From contig NZ_QBKZ01000015.1 of the NCBI RefSeq assembly GCF_003056725.1, positions 564,486 through 628,485 of the forward strand: 64,000 nucleotides of DNA, in the 5' to 3' direction. Positions 27,185 to 36,351 of this stretch are shown here, one piece after another (position 1 is the stretch's first letter; each line of letters starts with the position of its first letter). The stretch is from Mangrovicoccus ximenensis. Its GTDB lineage: Bacteria > Pseudomonadota > Alphaproteobacteria > Rhodobacterales > Rhodobacteraceae. The notes under the pieces are model-generated. The model had not been told where the DNA came from, did not search any database, and saw nothing but the letters and a program-made list of their open reading frames with translations. The position numbers and the translations under genes were made by a program.

Positions 27185-27469
27185 TCACAGGCGGTGCAGC
27201 TTCAGCCGTCCGAGACCGGCAAATTCCATGCGGATGCCCGGCCCGCCCGGGCCCAGCCGCAGGCTGCGGCCGACCTTGGCCGCCATGCGCGTGGTCTCCT
27301 CGTCGCGGCGCATGGTGACGCCCTCGTCGAGATTGTCGAGAATGTCCTCGACCCGCTGGTCGCGCGGAACCGGATCGGCCCGGCGCGCCGCGGCGGCGGC
27401 AAGTCCGGCGATCAGCGCATAGCGGAAGACCGTCCAGAAGATCGGGGAAAGCGGCAGGGCCAGGGGCAT
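27185..27469 (-). CDS. Hypothetical protein with N-terminal helix
   Basis: This 94-residue protein starts with a hydrophobic helix (LSPIFWTVFRYALIAGLAAAAA) followed by a charged segment (DQRVEDILDNLDEGVTMRRDEE) and a short tail. I do not recognise a domain. It is convergent with upp and divergent from the recF fragment. The layout suggests an inner-membrane-anchored cytoplasmic protein. Confidence 0.55.
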   Translation of the reverse strand: MPLALPLSPIFWTVFRYALIAGLAAAAARRADPVPRDQRVEDILDNLDEGVTMRRDEETTRMAAKVGRSLRLGPGGPGIRMEFAGLGRLKLHRL

Positions 27470-27576
27470 GCGTCAGTCTCCAATGTTTCCTTCAAGATAG
27501 GCACATGGCTCCGCCTTTTCCATATCCGCCCGCGACAGGGTTTCCCTTGGGCGGAGAAACGCGCTACGCCCCCGCC

Positions 27577-28188
27577 ATGCCTCTCCGCGTCACCTCGCTG
27601 ACCCTCTCGCATTTCCGCTCCCACCGCCGCGCCCGCCTGGCGCTCGACGGCCGCCCGGTCGCGCTTCACGGCCCGAACGGCGCGGGCAAGACCAACCTTG
27701 CCGAGGCGGTCTCGCTGCTCTCTCCGGGCCGCGGGCTGCGCCGCGCCACCGCAGACGAGCTGGTCCGCCGCCCCGAGGCGCTCGGCTGGAAGATCCGTGC
27801 CGAGGTCGAGGCACCGTCGGGCCTGCACGAGATCGAGACCTGGGCCGAATCCGGCCAGAGCCGCCAGGTGCGCATCGACGGCAAGGCGGCGACGCAGACG
27901 GCGCTGGGACGGATCGTCCGGCTGGTGTGGCTGATCCCGGCGATGGACCGGCTCTGGATCGAGGCGGCGGAGGGGCGGCGGCGCTTCCTCGACCGGATGG
28001 TGCTGAGCTTCGAGCCCGGCCATGCCGAGGCGGTGCTGGCCTATGAAAAGGCGATGCGCGACCGCAACCGGCTCCTGAAGGACGAGATCCGCGACCCGCA
28101 CTGGCATGGCGCGCTCGAGGCGCAGATGGCCGAGGCCGGGGCGGCGATCATCGCGGCACGCGCCGCGGTGCTGGCGCGGCTGGAGGCG
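27577..28188 (+). pseudogene. recF: RecF, N-terminal fragment
   Basis: The frame starts MPLRVTSLTLSHFRSHRRA and has Walker A GPNGAGKTNLAEAV and the RecF blocks RIDGKAATQTALGRIVRLVW and MDRLWIEAAEGRRRFLDRM. About 204 of an expected 360-370 residues are present. RecF loads RecA at gaps. The signature and Walker B motifs of the C-terminal half are missing because sequence switches near 28188 to an antisense ABC ATPase. The expected neighbours dnaN and gyrB are also absent. Confidence 0.85.
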
Positions 28189-28189
28189 C

Positions 28190-28967
28190 CCGGCTGCCAG
28201 CCCGCCGCTTCGGCTGCGGCAGGCGGGGGCAGCGCGAAGAGCGCGGCAGGCGGGCTGCCGACGAAGCTGGCCGCAAAGGCGTTGGCCGGATGGCGGTAGA
28301 TTTCCTGTGGCGTCCCGGCCTGCACGACGCCGCCCTCCTTCATCAGGATCACCCGGTCGGCGATGGACAGCGCCTCGGACTGGTCATGGGTGACCATCAC
28401 CGTGGTGATCCCGGTGCGGTCATGCAGTTCGCGCAGCTCGGAGCGGACCGAACTGCGCAGCACCGCATCGAGATTGGAGAGCGGTTCGTCGAGCAGGAGG
28501 AGCCGCGGCCGGATGGCGATGGCCCGCGCGATGGCGACACGCTGCTGCTGCCCGCCCGAAAGCTCTGCCGGTCGCCGCCGCTCGAACCCGGTCAAGCCCA
28601 CCGCAGCCAGCGCGTCGGCGACGCGGGTGCGGGTCTCGCCGCGCGACAGCCGCCGCATCTCCAGCCCGAAGCCGACGTTCTGTGCCACCGTCATGTGCGG
28701 GAAGAGCGCGTAGTTCTGGAAGACGAGGCCGATGTCGCGGTCCCATGCCGGGAGCCGGGTGATGTCCTCGCCGCCCAGCAGGATGCGGCCGCGGTCCGGC
28801 TCCAGCAGCCCCGAGAGGATGCGCAGCAGCGTGGATTTCCCGCAGCCCGAGGGGCCGAGCAGGGCGGCGAATTCCCCTTCGCCGATCTCAATGGCGGCAT
28901 CGCGGAGCGCCGGAGCACCGCCATAGGACTTGGCGACGCCGTCGATCTGGACATGGGGAGACGTCAT
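28190..28967 (-). pseudogene. PotA-type ABC ATPase, 3' end missing
   Basis: The nucleotide-binding domain is complete: Walker A LLGPSGCGKSTLLR, Q-loop FQNYALFPHM, signature LSGGQQQRVAIARA, Walker B LLLLDEPLSNLD, and the switch histidine in MVTHDQSEA. The C-terminal TOBE domain of polyamine/iron-type ATPases is cut shortly after HPANAFAASFVGS, where the sequence becomes the antisense of recF. ATG at 28965-28967 overlaps the upstream permease stop as ATGA. It is the last gene of a four-gene polyamine-like ABC operon. Confidence 0.82.
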
Positions 28968-29749
28968 AGCCTGCGGGACCACTTGAATTTCAGCTCGCCC
29001 GCGATCACCGCGGCGAGGATCAGGGCGACGATCATCGCGCCGATGGCGAGGGTGATCGGGTCGACCCCCTGGCCGCGCAGCTGCGAATACATCCGCACCG
29101 GGAAGGTCATCCAGCGCGCTCCCGCGATGAAGGTCGTCACCACGACATCGTTGAACGAGACGAGGAAGGAGAACACCGCCGCCGTCAGCACGCCGGGCAG
29201 CGCCAGCGGGAAGGTCGTGCGCAGGAAGGCGCGCAGGGGACGCGCGCCGAGGCTGCGGGCGGCCTCCTCCATCTGCGGGTCGATGCCTGCCAGCGTCGCC
29301 AGCAGGATGCGCACCGAAAGCGGCAGGGTGATGACGGCATGGGCCAGCACCAGCCCGCCGAACGTGCCGCTGATCCCGAGCCTTGCGTAGATTTGCAGGA
29401 GCGCAATCGCCCAGACCACCAGCGGCAGGGTCAGCGGCGCGAGCAGCAGCAGCTCGACCAGCGCCCGGCTTTTCAGACCGCCGCGCGAGAGGCCCGTCGC
29501 CGCCATCAGCCCGGCGGTGACCGAGATCGCGGTCGAGACGCAGGCGATGATCGTGCTGTTGATCAGCGCGCCGCGGTATTCCGGGCTGTCGAGCGCCGCC
29601 CCGAACCAGCGCAGCGACAGCTCGCGCGGCGGGAAGCGGAAGAACTTGCCGTCATCGAAGGCCGAGAAGATCAGCACGGCCACCGGGGCGAGAAGGAAGA
29701 GCAGGACGGCGCCGGTCAGCAGCGCCCAGAGGACACCGGAGAGCTTCAT
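28964..29749 (-). CDS. Spermidine/putrescine-type ABC permease, PotC-like
   Basis: This 261-residue protein has six helices and the binding-protein-dependent EAA loop EEAARSLGARPLRAFLRTTF. The N-terminus LLFLLAPVAVLIFSAF and the segment SFLVSFNDVVVTTF are characteristic of the PotC branch. It overlaps both its neighbours by 4 bp and forms the channel with the PotB-like protein. Confidence 0.88.
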   Translation of the reverse strand: MKLSGVLWALLTGAVLLFLLAPVAVLIFSAFDDGKFFRFPPRELSLRWFGAALDSPEYRGALINSTIIACVSTAISVTAGLMAATGLSRGGLKSRALVELLLLAPLTLPLVVWAIALLQIYARLGISGTFGGLVLAHAVITLPLSVRILLATLAGIDPQMEEAARSLGARPLRAFLRTTFPLALPGVLTAAVFSFLVSFNDVVVTTFIAGARWMTFPVRMYSQLRGQGVDPITLAIGAMIVALILAAVIAGELKFKWSRRL

Positions 29750-30600
29750 CGCGCGGCTCCGGGCAGGGCCTGCCGGATCGCCCAGCCGAGCGCGCCGATC
29801 GCGGCCAGGATGGCCAGCATGACGACCGCGAGCGCGGAGGCGAAGGGCCAGTCGAGCACCAGCGAGGCCTGCTGGTAGGCCATGGTGGCGAAGGTCGGGA
29901 TCTTGCCCTGGCCGAGGATCAGCGGCGTGACGAAGGCGGTCAGCGTAGCGCAGAAGACCAGCGCCGATCCCGCCAGCAGGCCGGGCGCGCAGAGCGGCAG
30001 GATGATCCGCGTCCAGACTGCCCGGCGCCGCGCGCCGAGCGACATGGCGGCGCCTTCGGCATCGCGGGGCAGCCGGTCCATCGCCGCGACCAGCGGCAGC
30101 ACCATCAGCGGCAGGAAGGCATGGACCAGCCCGATCAGGATGCCCGCCTGGGTGCCGAGCAGCTTCCAGGACCGGTCGATCAGGCCGAGGCTCTTCAGCG
30201 TGCCATTGAGCACGCCCAGGGGACCAATCAGGTTGACGATCCCCAGCGTCGGCAGCAGCGCGCCGCAGACCATCGGGATCAGCACGACGGCCAGGACCAG
30301 CCCGCGGAACCGTCCGGCGCGCCGCACGATCCACCAGGCGAGCGGCAGCGCCAGCGCAGCGCAGATGGCCGTGGTGGCGAGGCTCAGCCAGATCGTCCGC
30401 GCGAGCCCGGTCATGTAGTAGCTGTCGGTCGTTATGCGGCGGTAGTGTTCGCCCGTCGGCGTGACGTCGAGCATCAGCGACCCCGGCGGCTGCGACCACA
30501 GGCTCATCGCCAGCAGCAGCAGGAACGGCGCAAGGAACACGCCGGCCGTCAGGAGGACGGCCGGGGCAACGAGGCCCCTGGCGCTTTTCGCGGCGAGCAT
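29746..30600 (-). CDS. Spermidine/putrescine-type ABC permease, PotB-like
   Basis: This 284-residue protein has six helices (first APAVLLTAGVFLAPFLLLLAM) and the EAA loop DAEGAAMSLGARRRAVWTRIIL. VHAFLPLMVLPLVAAM is typical of the PotB branch. It starts 10 bp after the binding-protein gene and ends overlapping the PotC-like gene. Confidence 0.88.
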   Translation of the reverse strand: MLAAKSARGLVAPAVLLTAGVFLAPFLLLLAMSLWSQPPGSLMLDVTPTGEHYRRITTDSYYMTGLARTIWLSLATTAICAALALPLAWWIVRRAGRFRGLVLAVVLIPMVCGALLPTLGIVNLIGPLGVLNGTLKSLGLIDRSWKLLGTQAGILIGLVHAFLPLMVLPLVAAMDRLPRDAEGAAMSLGARRRAVWTRIILPLCAPGLLAGSALVFCATLTAFVTPLILGQGKIPTFATMAYQQASLVLDWPFASALAVVMLAILAAIGALGWAIRQALPGAAR

Positions 30601-30610
30601 TGCGGCGTCC

Positions 30611-31645
30611 CTACTGCGCGAGGATTTCCTTGTTCCAACGCTCGGTCCAGTCCGAGCGCTGCTCGATCAGCCAAGACCAGTCGAGCTGCAGCAGGCTCGC
30701 CACTTCGTCGGGCGAGTTGATCGTGTCGGCCGCCGCGGCATCGCTCAGCTCCACCGTGGAATTGGTCGGGCCGAAATAGATCTCCTCGGCATAGGCCTTC
30801 TGGGTCTCCGCCGAGAGCGCGTATCCTATGAACATCTCCGCCAGCTCCGGGTTCGGGCTGTCCGCCACCTGGCAGACCATGTCGCGGATCAGCACCGGGC
30901 CCGGATCGGTCGGGAAGCTGAAGCCGATGCCGGGAAATTCCTTGAGCCCCGCGAGGACGTAGCCCGAGATCATCGGCGCCATGGCGACCTCGCCCGCCTC
31001 CATCAGCGCGAACACCTCCTCGAGGCTGGTATAGACCAGCGCGGGCGCGCCGAGCTCGGCCACCTTGGCAAAGGCCGCATCCGCGTCATGCTCGTCCGTG
31101 CCCTCGAGCCGTGCCGCGACTCCAAGGAGCCCGCCGCCCTCGGAGCTGGGATAGGGCGCCATGCCGATCATGCCCTTGTAGTCCGGGTTCCACATGTCGG
31201 CCCATTCCGGCGGCTCGGAGACGAGATCCTTCGAATAGGCAATTCCGAGCCCGACCAGCGACATGGCATAGCAGCCCTCGTTCATGCCCTCCCAGACCGA
31301 TTTGTACATGTCGCTCCCGGGATCGGGCGGCACCACCAGCCCGTCGGCCAGCAGCTGCGGCGCCTCGTAGATGTTCTGGAAGGTGGCATCCATCGTGGGG
31401 TTCTGCCGCTCGGCATAGATCTTGGACATGCGGTCGCCCGAGCCGCCGAGCAGGAATTCGACCTTGGCTCCGGTCGCGGCTTCCAGCGGCGCCGCGGCAT
31501 GTTCCTTGAGCAGCCGCTCGATATCGCCGCCCCAGGTGCCGACGACCAGCGTCTGGCCGGAAAAATCCTGTGCAGCCACCGCACCGGCCGCGAGAACCGC
31601 CCCCGCCGCAAGCGACGCCCTGATGAAATGACCCGTTCCGAACAC
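30611..31645 (-). CDS. Polyamine-type ABC transporter binding protein
   Basis: This 344-residue periplasmic protein has a signal peptide (FIRASLAAGAVLAAGAVAAQ) and the PotD/SBP_bac_8 features TLVVGTWGGDIERLL, FLLGGSGDRMSKI and VGLGIAYSKDLVSEPPEWAD. A GTG start at 31643-31645 is chosen for the GGGAG site eight bases upstream. The upstream ATG would add 58 residues before the signal peptide. With the PotB-, PotC- and PotA-like genes it makes one importer. The adjacent M19 dipeptidase suggests a peptide-like or amino-amide substrate, but that is inference. Confidence 0.87.
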   Translation of the reverse strand: MFGTGHFIRASLAAGAVLAAGAVAAQDFSGQTLVVGTWGGDIERLLKEHAAAPLEAATGAKVEFLLGGSGDRMSKIYAERQNPTMDATFQNIYEAPQLLADGLVVPPDPGSDMYKSVWEGMNEGCYAMSLVGLGIAYSKDLVSEPPEWADMWNPDYKGMIGMAPYPSSEGGGLLGVAARLEGTDEHDADAAFAKVAELGAPALVYTSLEEVFALMEAGEVAMAPMISGYVLAGLKEFPGIGFSFPTDPGPVLIRDMVCQVADSPNPELAEMFIGYALSAETQKAYAEEIYFGPTNSTVELSDAAAADTINSPDEVASLLQLDWSWLIEQRSDWTERWNKEILAQ

Positions 31646-31830
31646 GTTGAAATCTCCCGGCAATGGACTTCGGCGGACCTGCGGGTCCCGCCCTCTGCAG
31701 CCACGCCACGGCGGCGGCCGCTCCAGGAAAGCTCCGCATGCTGAGTGATTTCGCCAGACACGAGCGGCGGTGAAATATTCATCGGGGAAAACCGCCCGCG
31801 GCGGGAAAATTGGGCTCATTCTGCATCCGG

Positions 31831-31850
31831 GCCGCCCGGAACCGGGCGGC
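31831..31850 (-). terminator. Hairpin after the dipeptidase gene
   Basis: GCCGCCC (31831-31837) and GGGCGGC (31844-31850) pair around GGAACC, 18 bp past the dipeptidase stop. There is no T run on the minus strand. The rest of the 222-bp gap to the binding-protein start must hold that gene's promoter. Confidence 0.5.
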
Positions 31851-31867
31851 GCGGCAGGGGACCGGCG

Positions 31868-32836
<969 letters not shown>

Positions 32837-32852
32837 GTCTTGGTCCTTGGTG

Positions 32853-33568
32853 TCAGAGATAGATGTTGCGCACGATCGCGTCGTGATCGCCCGCCATGGC
32901 GCGGACATCGCCGCCATCGACCACCTGCCCGTCGCGCAGGACGATGAAGCGGTCGGCGGCGCGGAAGGCCAGGTTCAGGTTCTGCTCGACCATCAGCATG
33001 GTGACGCCCTCGGTCTTCAGTGCGTCGATGATCTGGGCGATCTCTTCGCAGAATTGCGGCGAGAGCCCACCCGGGGCTCGTCGAGCAGCAAGAGCCGCGG
33101 CTTCGACATCAGCGCGCGGCCGATGGCGACCATCTGCTGCTCGCCGCCCGAGAGCGTCCGGGTCGGCTGGCGGCGGCGCTCCTTCAGGCGGGGGAAGCGG
33201 TCGTAGATGCCCGCGAGGGTTCCGGCCAGTTCGCGCCCGCCGCGACGCATCGCGCCGAGCCTGAGGTTGTCCTCAACCGAAAGGTCGGGGAAGAGGTCGC
33301 GCGCCTGGCTGACCTGGGCGATGCCATGGGCGAAGATGCGGTGCGGCGGTAGCCCGGCGGTCTCGGTGCCGTCGAAGAGCACCGAGCCGGAACTCGGCCG
33401 CACGAAGCCGCAGACCGCGTTGAGCGAGGTCGATTTGCCCGAGCCGTTGGCGCCGAGCAACGTCAGGCATTCGCCGGGCAGGACATCATAGGAGGCGCCG
33501 CGCAGGATCGGCTTCTTGCCGTAGCCGACATGCAGGTCGCGGATTTCGAGAAGCGGTTTGTCAGGCAT
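32853..33568 (-). pseudogene. livF: LivF-type branched-chain ABC ATPase with a frameshift
   Basis: The N-terminal two thirds read normally: LTLLGANGSGKSTSLNAVCG, FDGTETAGLPPHRIFAHG, TLSGGEQQMVAIGRALMSKP and LLLLDEP. At about 33073 the frame shifts. The expected continuation (SGGLSPQFCEEIAQII, then TMLMVEQNLNLAFRAADRF and the end DHDAIVRNIYL) is present in another frame down to 32853. One missing base right after DEP explains it. The frameshift could be a real mutation or a sequencing error, and it would inactivate the ATPase after Walker B. The start overlaps the livG stop. Confidence 0.85.
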
Positions 33569-34325
33569 GTCCGAGATAGGCCTCCAGCACGGCGCGGTCC
33601 TCGCGGATTTCGGCGGGCGTTCCCTCGGCGATGCGGGCGCCTGCCGCCATCACCAGGATCCGGTCGGCGGCGGCCATGACCAGCTCCACCGCATGCTCGA
33701 TCAGCAGGATTCCGACCCCCTTTTCGCCGGCCAGACGCTTGATGATGTCCATCATCTGCGCGCGCGCCACCGGCGAGAGGCCGACCGCCGGCTCGTCGAG
33801 CAGCAGCACCGGCGGATCGGAGGCGACGGTGCGCACGATCTCGACGATGCGCTGCTGCCCGCCCGAGAGGTCCCCGGCCCGCGTGTCGGCCATGTGGTCC
33901 ATCGACATCAGCTTCAGCAGGTCCCGCGCCTTGGCGATCATCGCCGCCTCGGACTCTAGGGTCTTCGCGCGGCCCAGCAGGATGTCGAGAAAGCTACCCT
34001 CGGTCTGGGCATGCAGCCCGGTCAGCACGTTTTCCAGCACGGTAAGTTCGGGGAAGAGCCCGCCGTTCTGGAAGGTGCGGCGGATGCCCTTCTCGGCGAT
34101 CTCGTGCGGGGTGAGCTTCGTCAGTTCCTCGCCCTTCAAGAGGACGCTGCCCGAAGTCGGCGCGACATAGCCCGAGATCGCGTTGAAGAGCGTCGATTTC
34201 CCGGCGCCGTTCGGTCCGATCACGGCACGGATCTGGCCTTCCTCGAGGCGGAAGGACACGCCGTCGAGCGCGGTCAGCCCCGAGAAACGGACCGAGAGCC
34301 CGGTGGTTTCCAGAAGCAGGGTCAT
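33561..34325 (-). CDS. livG: LivG-type branched-chain ABC ATPase
   Basis: This 254-residue ATPase has Walker A GPNGAGKSTLFNAIS, RRTFQNGGLFPELTVLENVL, signature LSGGQQRIVEIVRT, Walker B LLLDEPAVGL and switch LLIEHAVELVM. It powers the livH/livM channel together with livF. ATG at 34323-34325 overlaps the livM stop. Confidence 0.92.
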   Translation of the reverse strand: MTLLLETTGLSVRFSGLTALDGVSFRLEEGQIRAVIGPNGAGKSTLFNAISGYVAPTSGSVLLKGEELTKLTPHEIAEKGIRRTFQNGGLFPELTVLENVLTGLHAQTEGSFLDILLGRAKTLESEAAMIAKARDLLKLMSMDHMADTRAGDLSGGQQRIVEIVRTVASDPPVLLLDEPAVGLSPVARAQMMDIIKRLAGEKGVGILLIEHAVELVMAAADRILVMAAGARIAEGTPAEIREDRAVLEAYLGHA

Positions 34326-35302
34326 GCGCCCTCCCGGTAATGGCGTTCGATGAAGATCGGCGAGGCGCGGCGCAGCAGGCTGGCCAGCCCCTTGGGCATC
34401 GCCACCAGCACGGCCGCGACGATCAGGCCGAAGAACAGTTCCTCCATCCCCGGAAAGGCGCGCAGGTATTCGGGCAGCGCGGTCAGCAGGACGGCGCCCA
34501 GCACCGCGCCGAGGACCGAGCCGAGCCCGCCCACCAGCACCATCGCAAAGGAGGCGATCAGCTGCAGCATGCCGAAGCTTTCGGGGAAGACATGGCCGAC
34601 ATGGCGGGCAAAGAGCGCGCCGGCGCAGCCGACGACAAGCCCCGACCAGGCGAAGGTGGCGAGAATTACCCGCGCCGTCGGAATGGCGAGCGAGGCGGTG
34701 GCGATCTCGTTCTCCCGCACCGCCATGACGGCGCGGCCGAAGCGCGAGCGCAACAGGTTCAGCGTGCCCTTCACCAGAAGCACCGTAACGGCGAGGAAGA
34801 TGTAGAATTTCAGCGTGTCGTCCGAAAGCGAGATGCCGAACATCGTCTCGCGCGGCATCGCCATGCCGTCGGTGCCGCCGGTCAGCGGCTTGGCATGCAG
34901 ATAGGCCCACCGCATCAGCTCGCCGAAGGCCAGGGTGATGATGGCGAGGTAGTAGCTGCGGATGCCGCGCAGCGCCGCGACCGAGGCGAGGAAGCCGCCG
35001 AGCGCGCCGAAGGCCCCGGCGACTGGCACGGTCAGGATCCACGGGATCCCGAGCTTGGCCGAGAGGATCGCCGAGACATAGGCGCCGATGCCGAAGAAGG
35101 CGGTGTTGGCGAAGGCAAGCTGGCCGAGATTGCCGATGACGAGGCTGAAGCCCAGCGTCACCAGCACCGAGATCAGCATGCCGTTGACGATGAACTGGGT
35201 ATAGGCATTCGTCGCCAGCGGCAGGAACAGCAGGAGCACGGGCACGGCCCAGAACAGGACGGTGCGCAGGCTCTGCTGGCGGGAGGTCGGCATGTTGGTC
35301 AT
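34322..35302 (-). CDS. livM: LivM-type branched-chain ABC permease
   Basis: This 326-residue protein has about ten helices and the LivM hallmarks SLVIGNLGQLAFANTAFFGIGAY, YYLAIITLAFGELMRW and GGTDGMAMP. It ends within a few bases of livG and starts 4 bp after the 3' part of livH, so livHMGF was one operon. Confidence 0.92.
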   Translation of the reverse strand: MTNMPTSRQQSLRTVLFWAVPVLLLFLPLATNAYTQFIVNGMLISVLVTLGFSLVIGNLGQLAFANTAFFGIGAYVSAILSAKLGIPWILTVPVAGAFGALGGFLASVAALRGIRSYYLAIITLAFGELMRWAYLHAKPLTGGTDGMAMPRETMFGISLSDDTLKFYIFLAVTVLLVKGTLNLLRSRFGRAVMAVRENEIATASLAIPTARVILATFAWSGLVVGCAGALFARHVGHVFPESFGMLQLIASFAMVLVGGLGSVLGAVLGAVLLTALPEYLRAFPGMEELFFGLIVAAVLVAMPKGLASLLRRASPIFIERHYREGA

Positions 35303-35306
35303 CGCG

Positions 35307-35424
35307 TTACACCTTCACCACGGCCTTGCGGCCGAACAGTCCCTGCGGGCGGACGAAGAGGACGAGGACGATCACCAGATAGGCGGTGATCTCGATCGAA
35401 TCGCGCGGGCCCTCGGTGCGGAAC
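35307..35424 (-). pseudogene. livH: livH, 3' piece
   Basis: Upstream of livM a minus-strand frame ends at 35307 and reads FRTEGPRDSIEITAYLVI then VLVLFVRPQGLFGRKAVVKV. This is the C-terminus of LivH-type permeases. No start or body precedes it, because from about 35424 the sequence belongs to another segment. The missing body is on the plus strand at 37587-38364 and ends at AYVDTA, exactly where this piece begins. Confidence 0.8.
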
Positions 35425-35592
35425 CCGGCCCGGCGGGAGAGGCCTTCCTGTCGCTTGCGCGGTCCGAGACGGCGCAGTTGCGGGAAGCAGGCGGCGAAAC
35501 CGCCTAGAAAGCGGGCGACTGCGGGGGCGCCGGGCCTGTTTCCGAGGCAGAAGAGACGATTTCGCGGTCCGGAACGAAACGAATCTTAAAAA
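35425..35592. other. Region between the livH 3' piece and tetR
   Basis: A plus-strand frame reads EAFLSLARSETAQLREAGGE to a TAG near 35505 and could be the tail of another cut gene, but it is too short to identify. The remainder is AT-richer promoter sequence in front of tetR. Confidence 0.3.
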
Positions 35593-35610
35593 CCGACCGA
35601 GCGGTTTGTT
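35593..35610 (-). promoter_or_regulatory. TetR operator upstream of tetR
   Basis: Read on the minus strand, AACAAACCGCTCGGTCGG. The same 18-mer with one change occurs on the plus strand before livK at 36253. It also contains AACCG/CGGTT dyad symmetry. Its position 12 bp before the tetR start fits autorepression. Confidence 0.7.
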
Positions 35611-35622
35611 AATGATGTGGTC

Positions 35623-36246
35623 ATGACGATGACCAGACGCAGGACCCAGGACGAACGCAGCGCCGAGACCCGCAGGCTTCTGCTGGATGCGACTGTCCGT
35701 TCGCTGATGGAAGTGGGCTACGCCAATACCAGCACCGCCGGGATCGCCCGGAGGGCAGGGGTGTCGCGCGGGGCGCAGACCCATCACTATCCGGGCAAGA
35801 TGGACCTGATCGTGGCCGCAACGGCCGAGATGTTCGCGAATTTCGCCGATGGCATGGAACGGCTCGCCGCTGATCTGCGCGCGGGACGGATCGACCTAGA
35901 CGGCTTCTTCGAAGCAGCTTGGGACAATGTCCTTCATGGCGACTGGTTCTATTCGTCGCTCGAAATCATCGTCGCGGCGCGCGGCGACGAGGAGCTGCGC
36001 GGCCATCTTGCACCGCTGATCCTCGACCTGCATGCGAAGTTCGAGACCACCTGGTCGCGCAGCTTCGTGGCCACCGCCCCCGAGGTCGTCTCGGCACGGG
36101 TGGCCATGAACCTTGTCATGAACGTCTTCCGCGGCATGGCCGTGCAGGCGGTCCTGCGCCGGGACGAACGCTATTTCCGGGAAATGCTCGAGGCGGTGAA
36201 AGCTGTCCTCGCCGTGCATGTCCGGCCGGTAACACCGGACGCGTGA
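35623..36246 (+). CDS. TetR-family regulator of the Liv transporter
   Basis: This protein of about 207 residues has an N-terminal TetR helix-turn-helix: ETRRLLLDATVRSLMEVGYA, STAGIARRAGVSRGAQTHHY and PGKMDLIVAA. A helical ligand-binding domain follows. ATG at 35623 or 35629 is preferred to the upstream GTG. It is followed by livK-livH, and a shared 18-bp repeat precedes both its own start and livK. That suggests it represses the transporter until its substrate, or a derivative, is present. Confidence 0.87.
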   Translation: MTMTRRRTQDERSAETRRLLLDATVRSLMEVGYANTSTAGIARRAGVSRGAQTHHYPGKMDLIVAATAEMFANFADGMERLAADLRAGRIDLDGFFEAAWDNVLHGDWFYSSLEIIVAARGDEELRGHLAPLILDLHAKFETTWSRSFVATAPEVVSARVAMNLVMNVFRGMAVQAVLRRDERYFREMLEAVKAVLAVHVRPVTPDA

Positions 36247-36252
36247 CCAAAA

Positions 36253-36270
36253 AACAAACCGGTCGGTCGG
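36253..36270 (+). promoter_or_regulatory. TetR operator upstream of livK
   Basis: AACAAACCGGTCGGTCGG matches the tetR-upstream site at 35593-35610 at 17 of 18 positions in opposite orientation. It lies 82 bp before the livK start. Confidence 0.7.
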
Positions 36271-36351
36271 CAAGTTAATGGCTTGTTGACCACCGACATC
36301 AACGCGGCGCCAGACCGTGATCTTTCCAGACAGACCAACAGGAGCCAGAAG

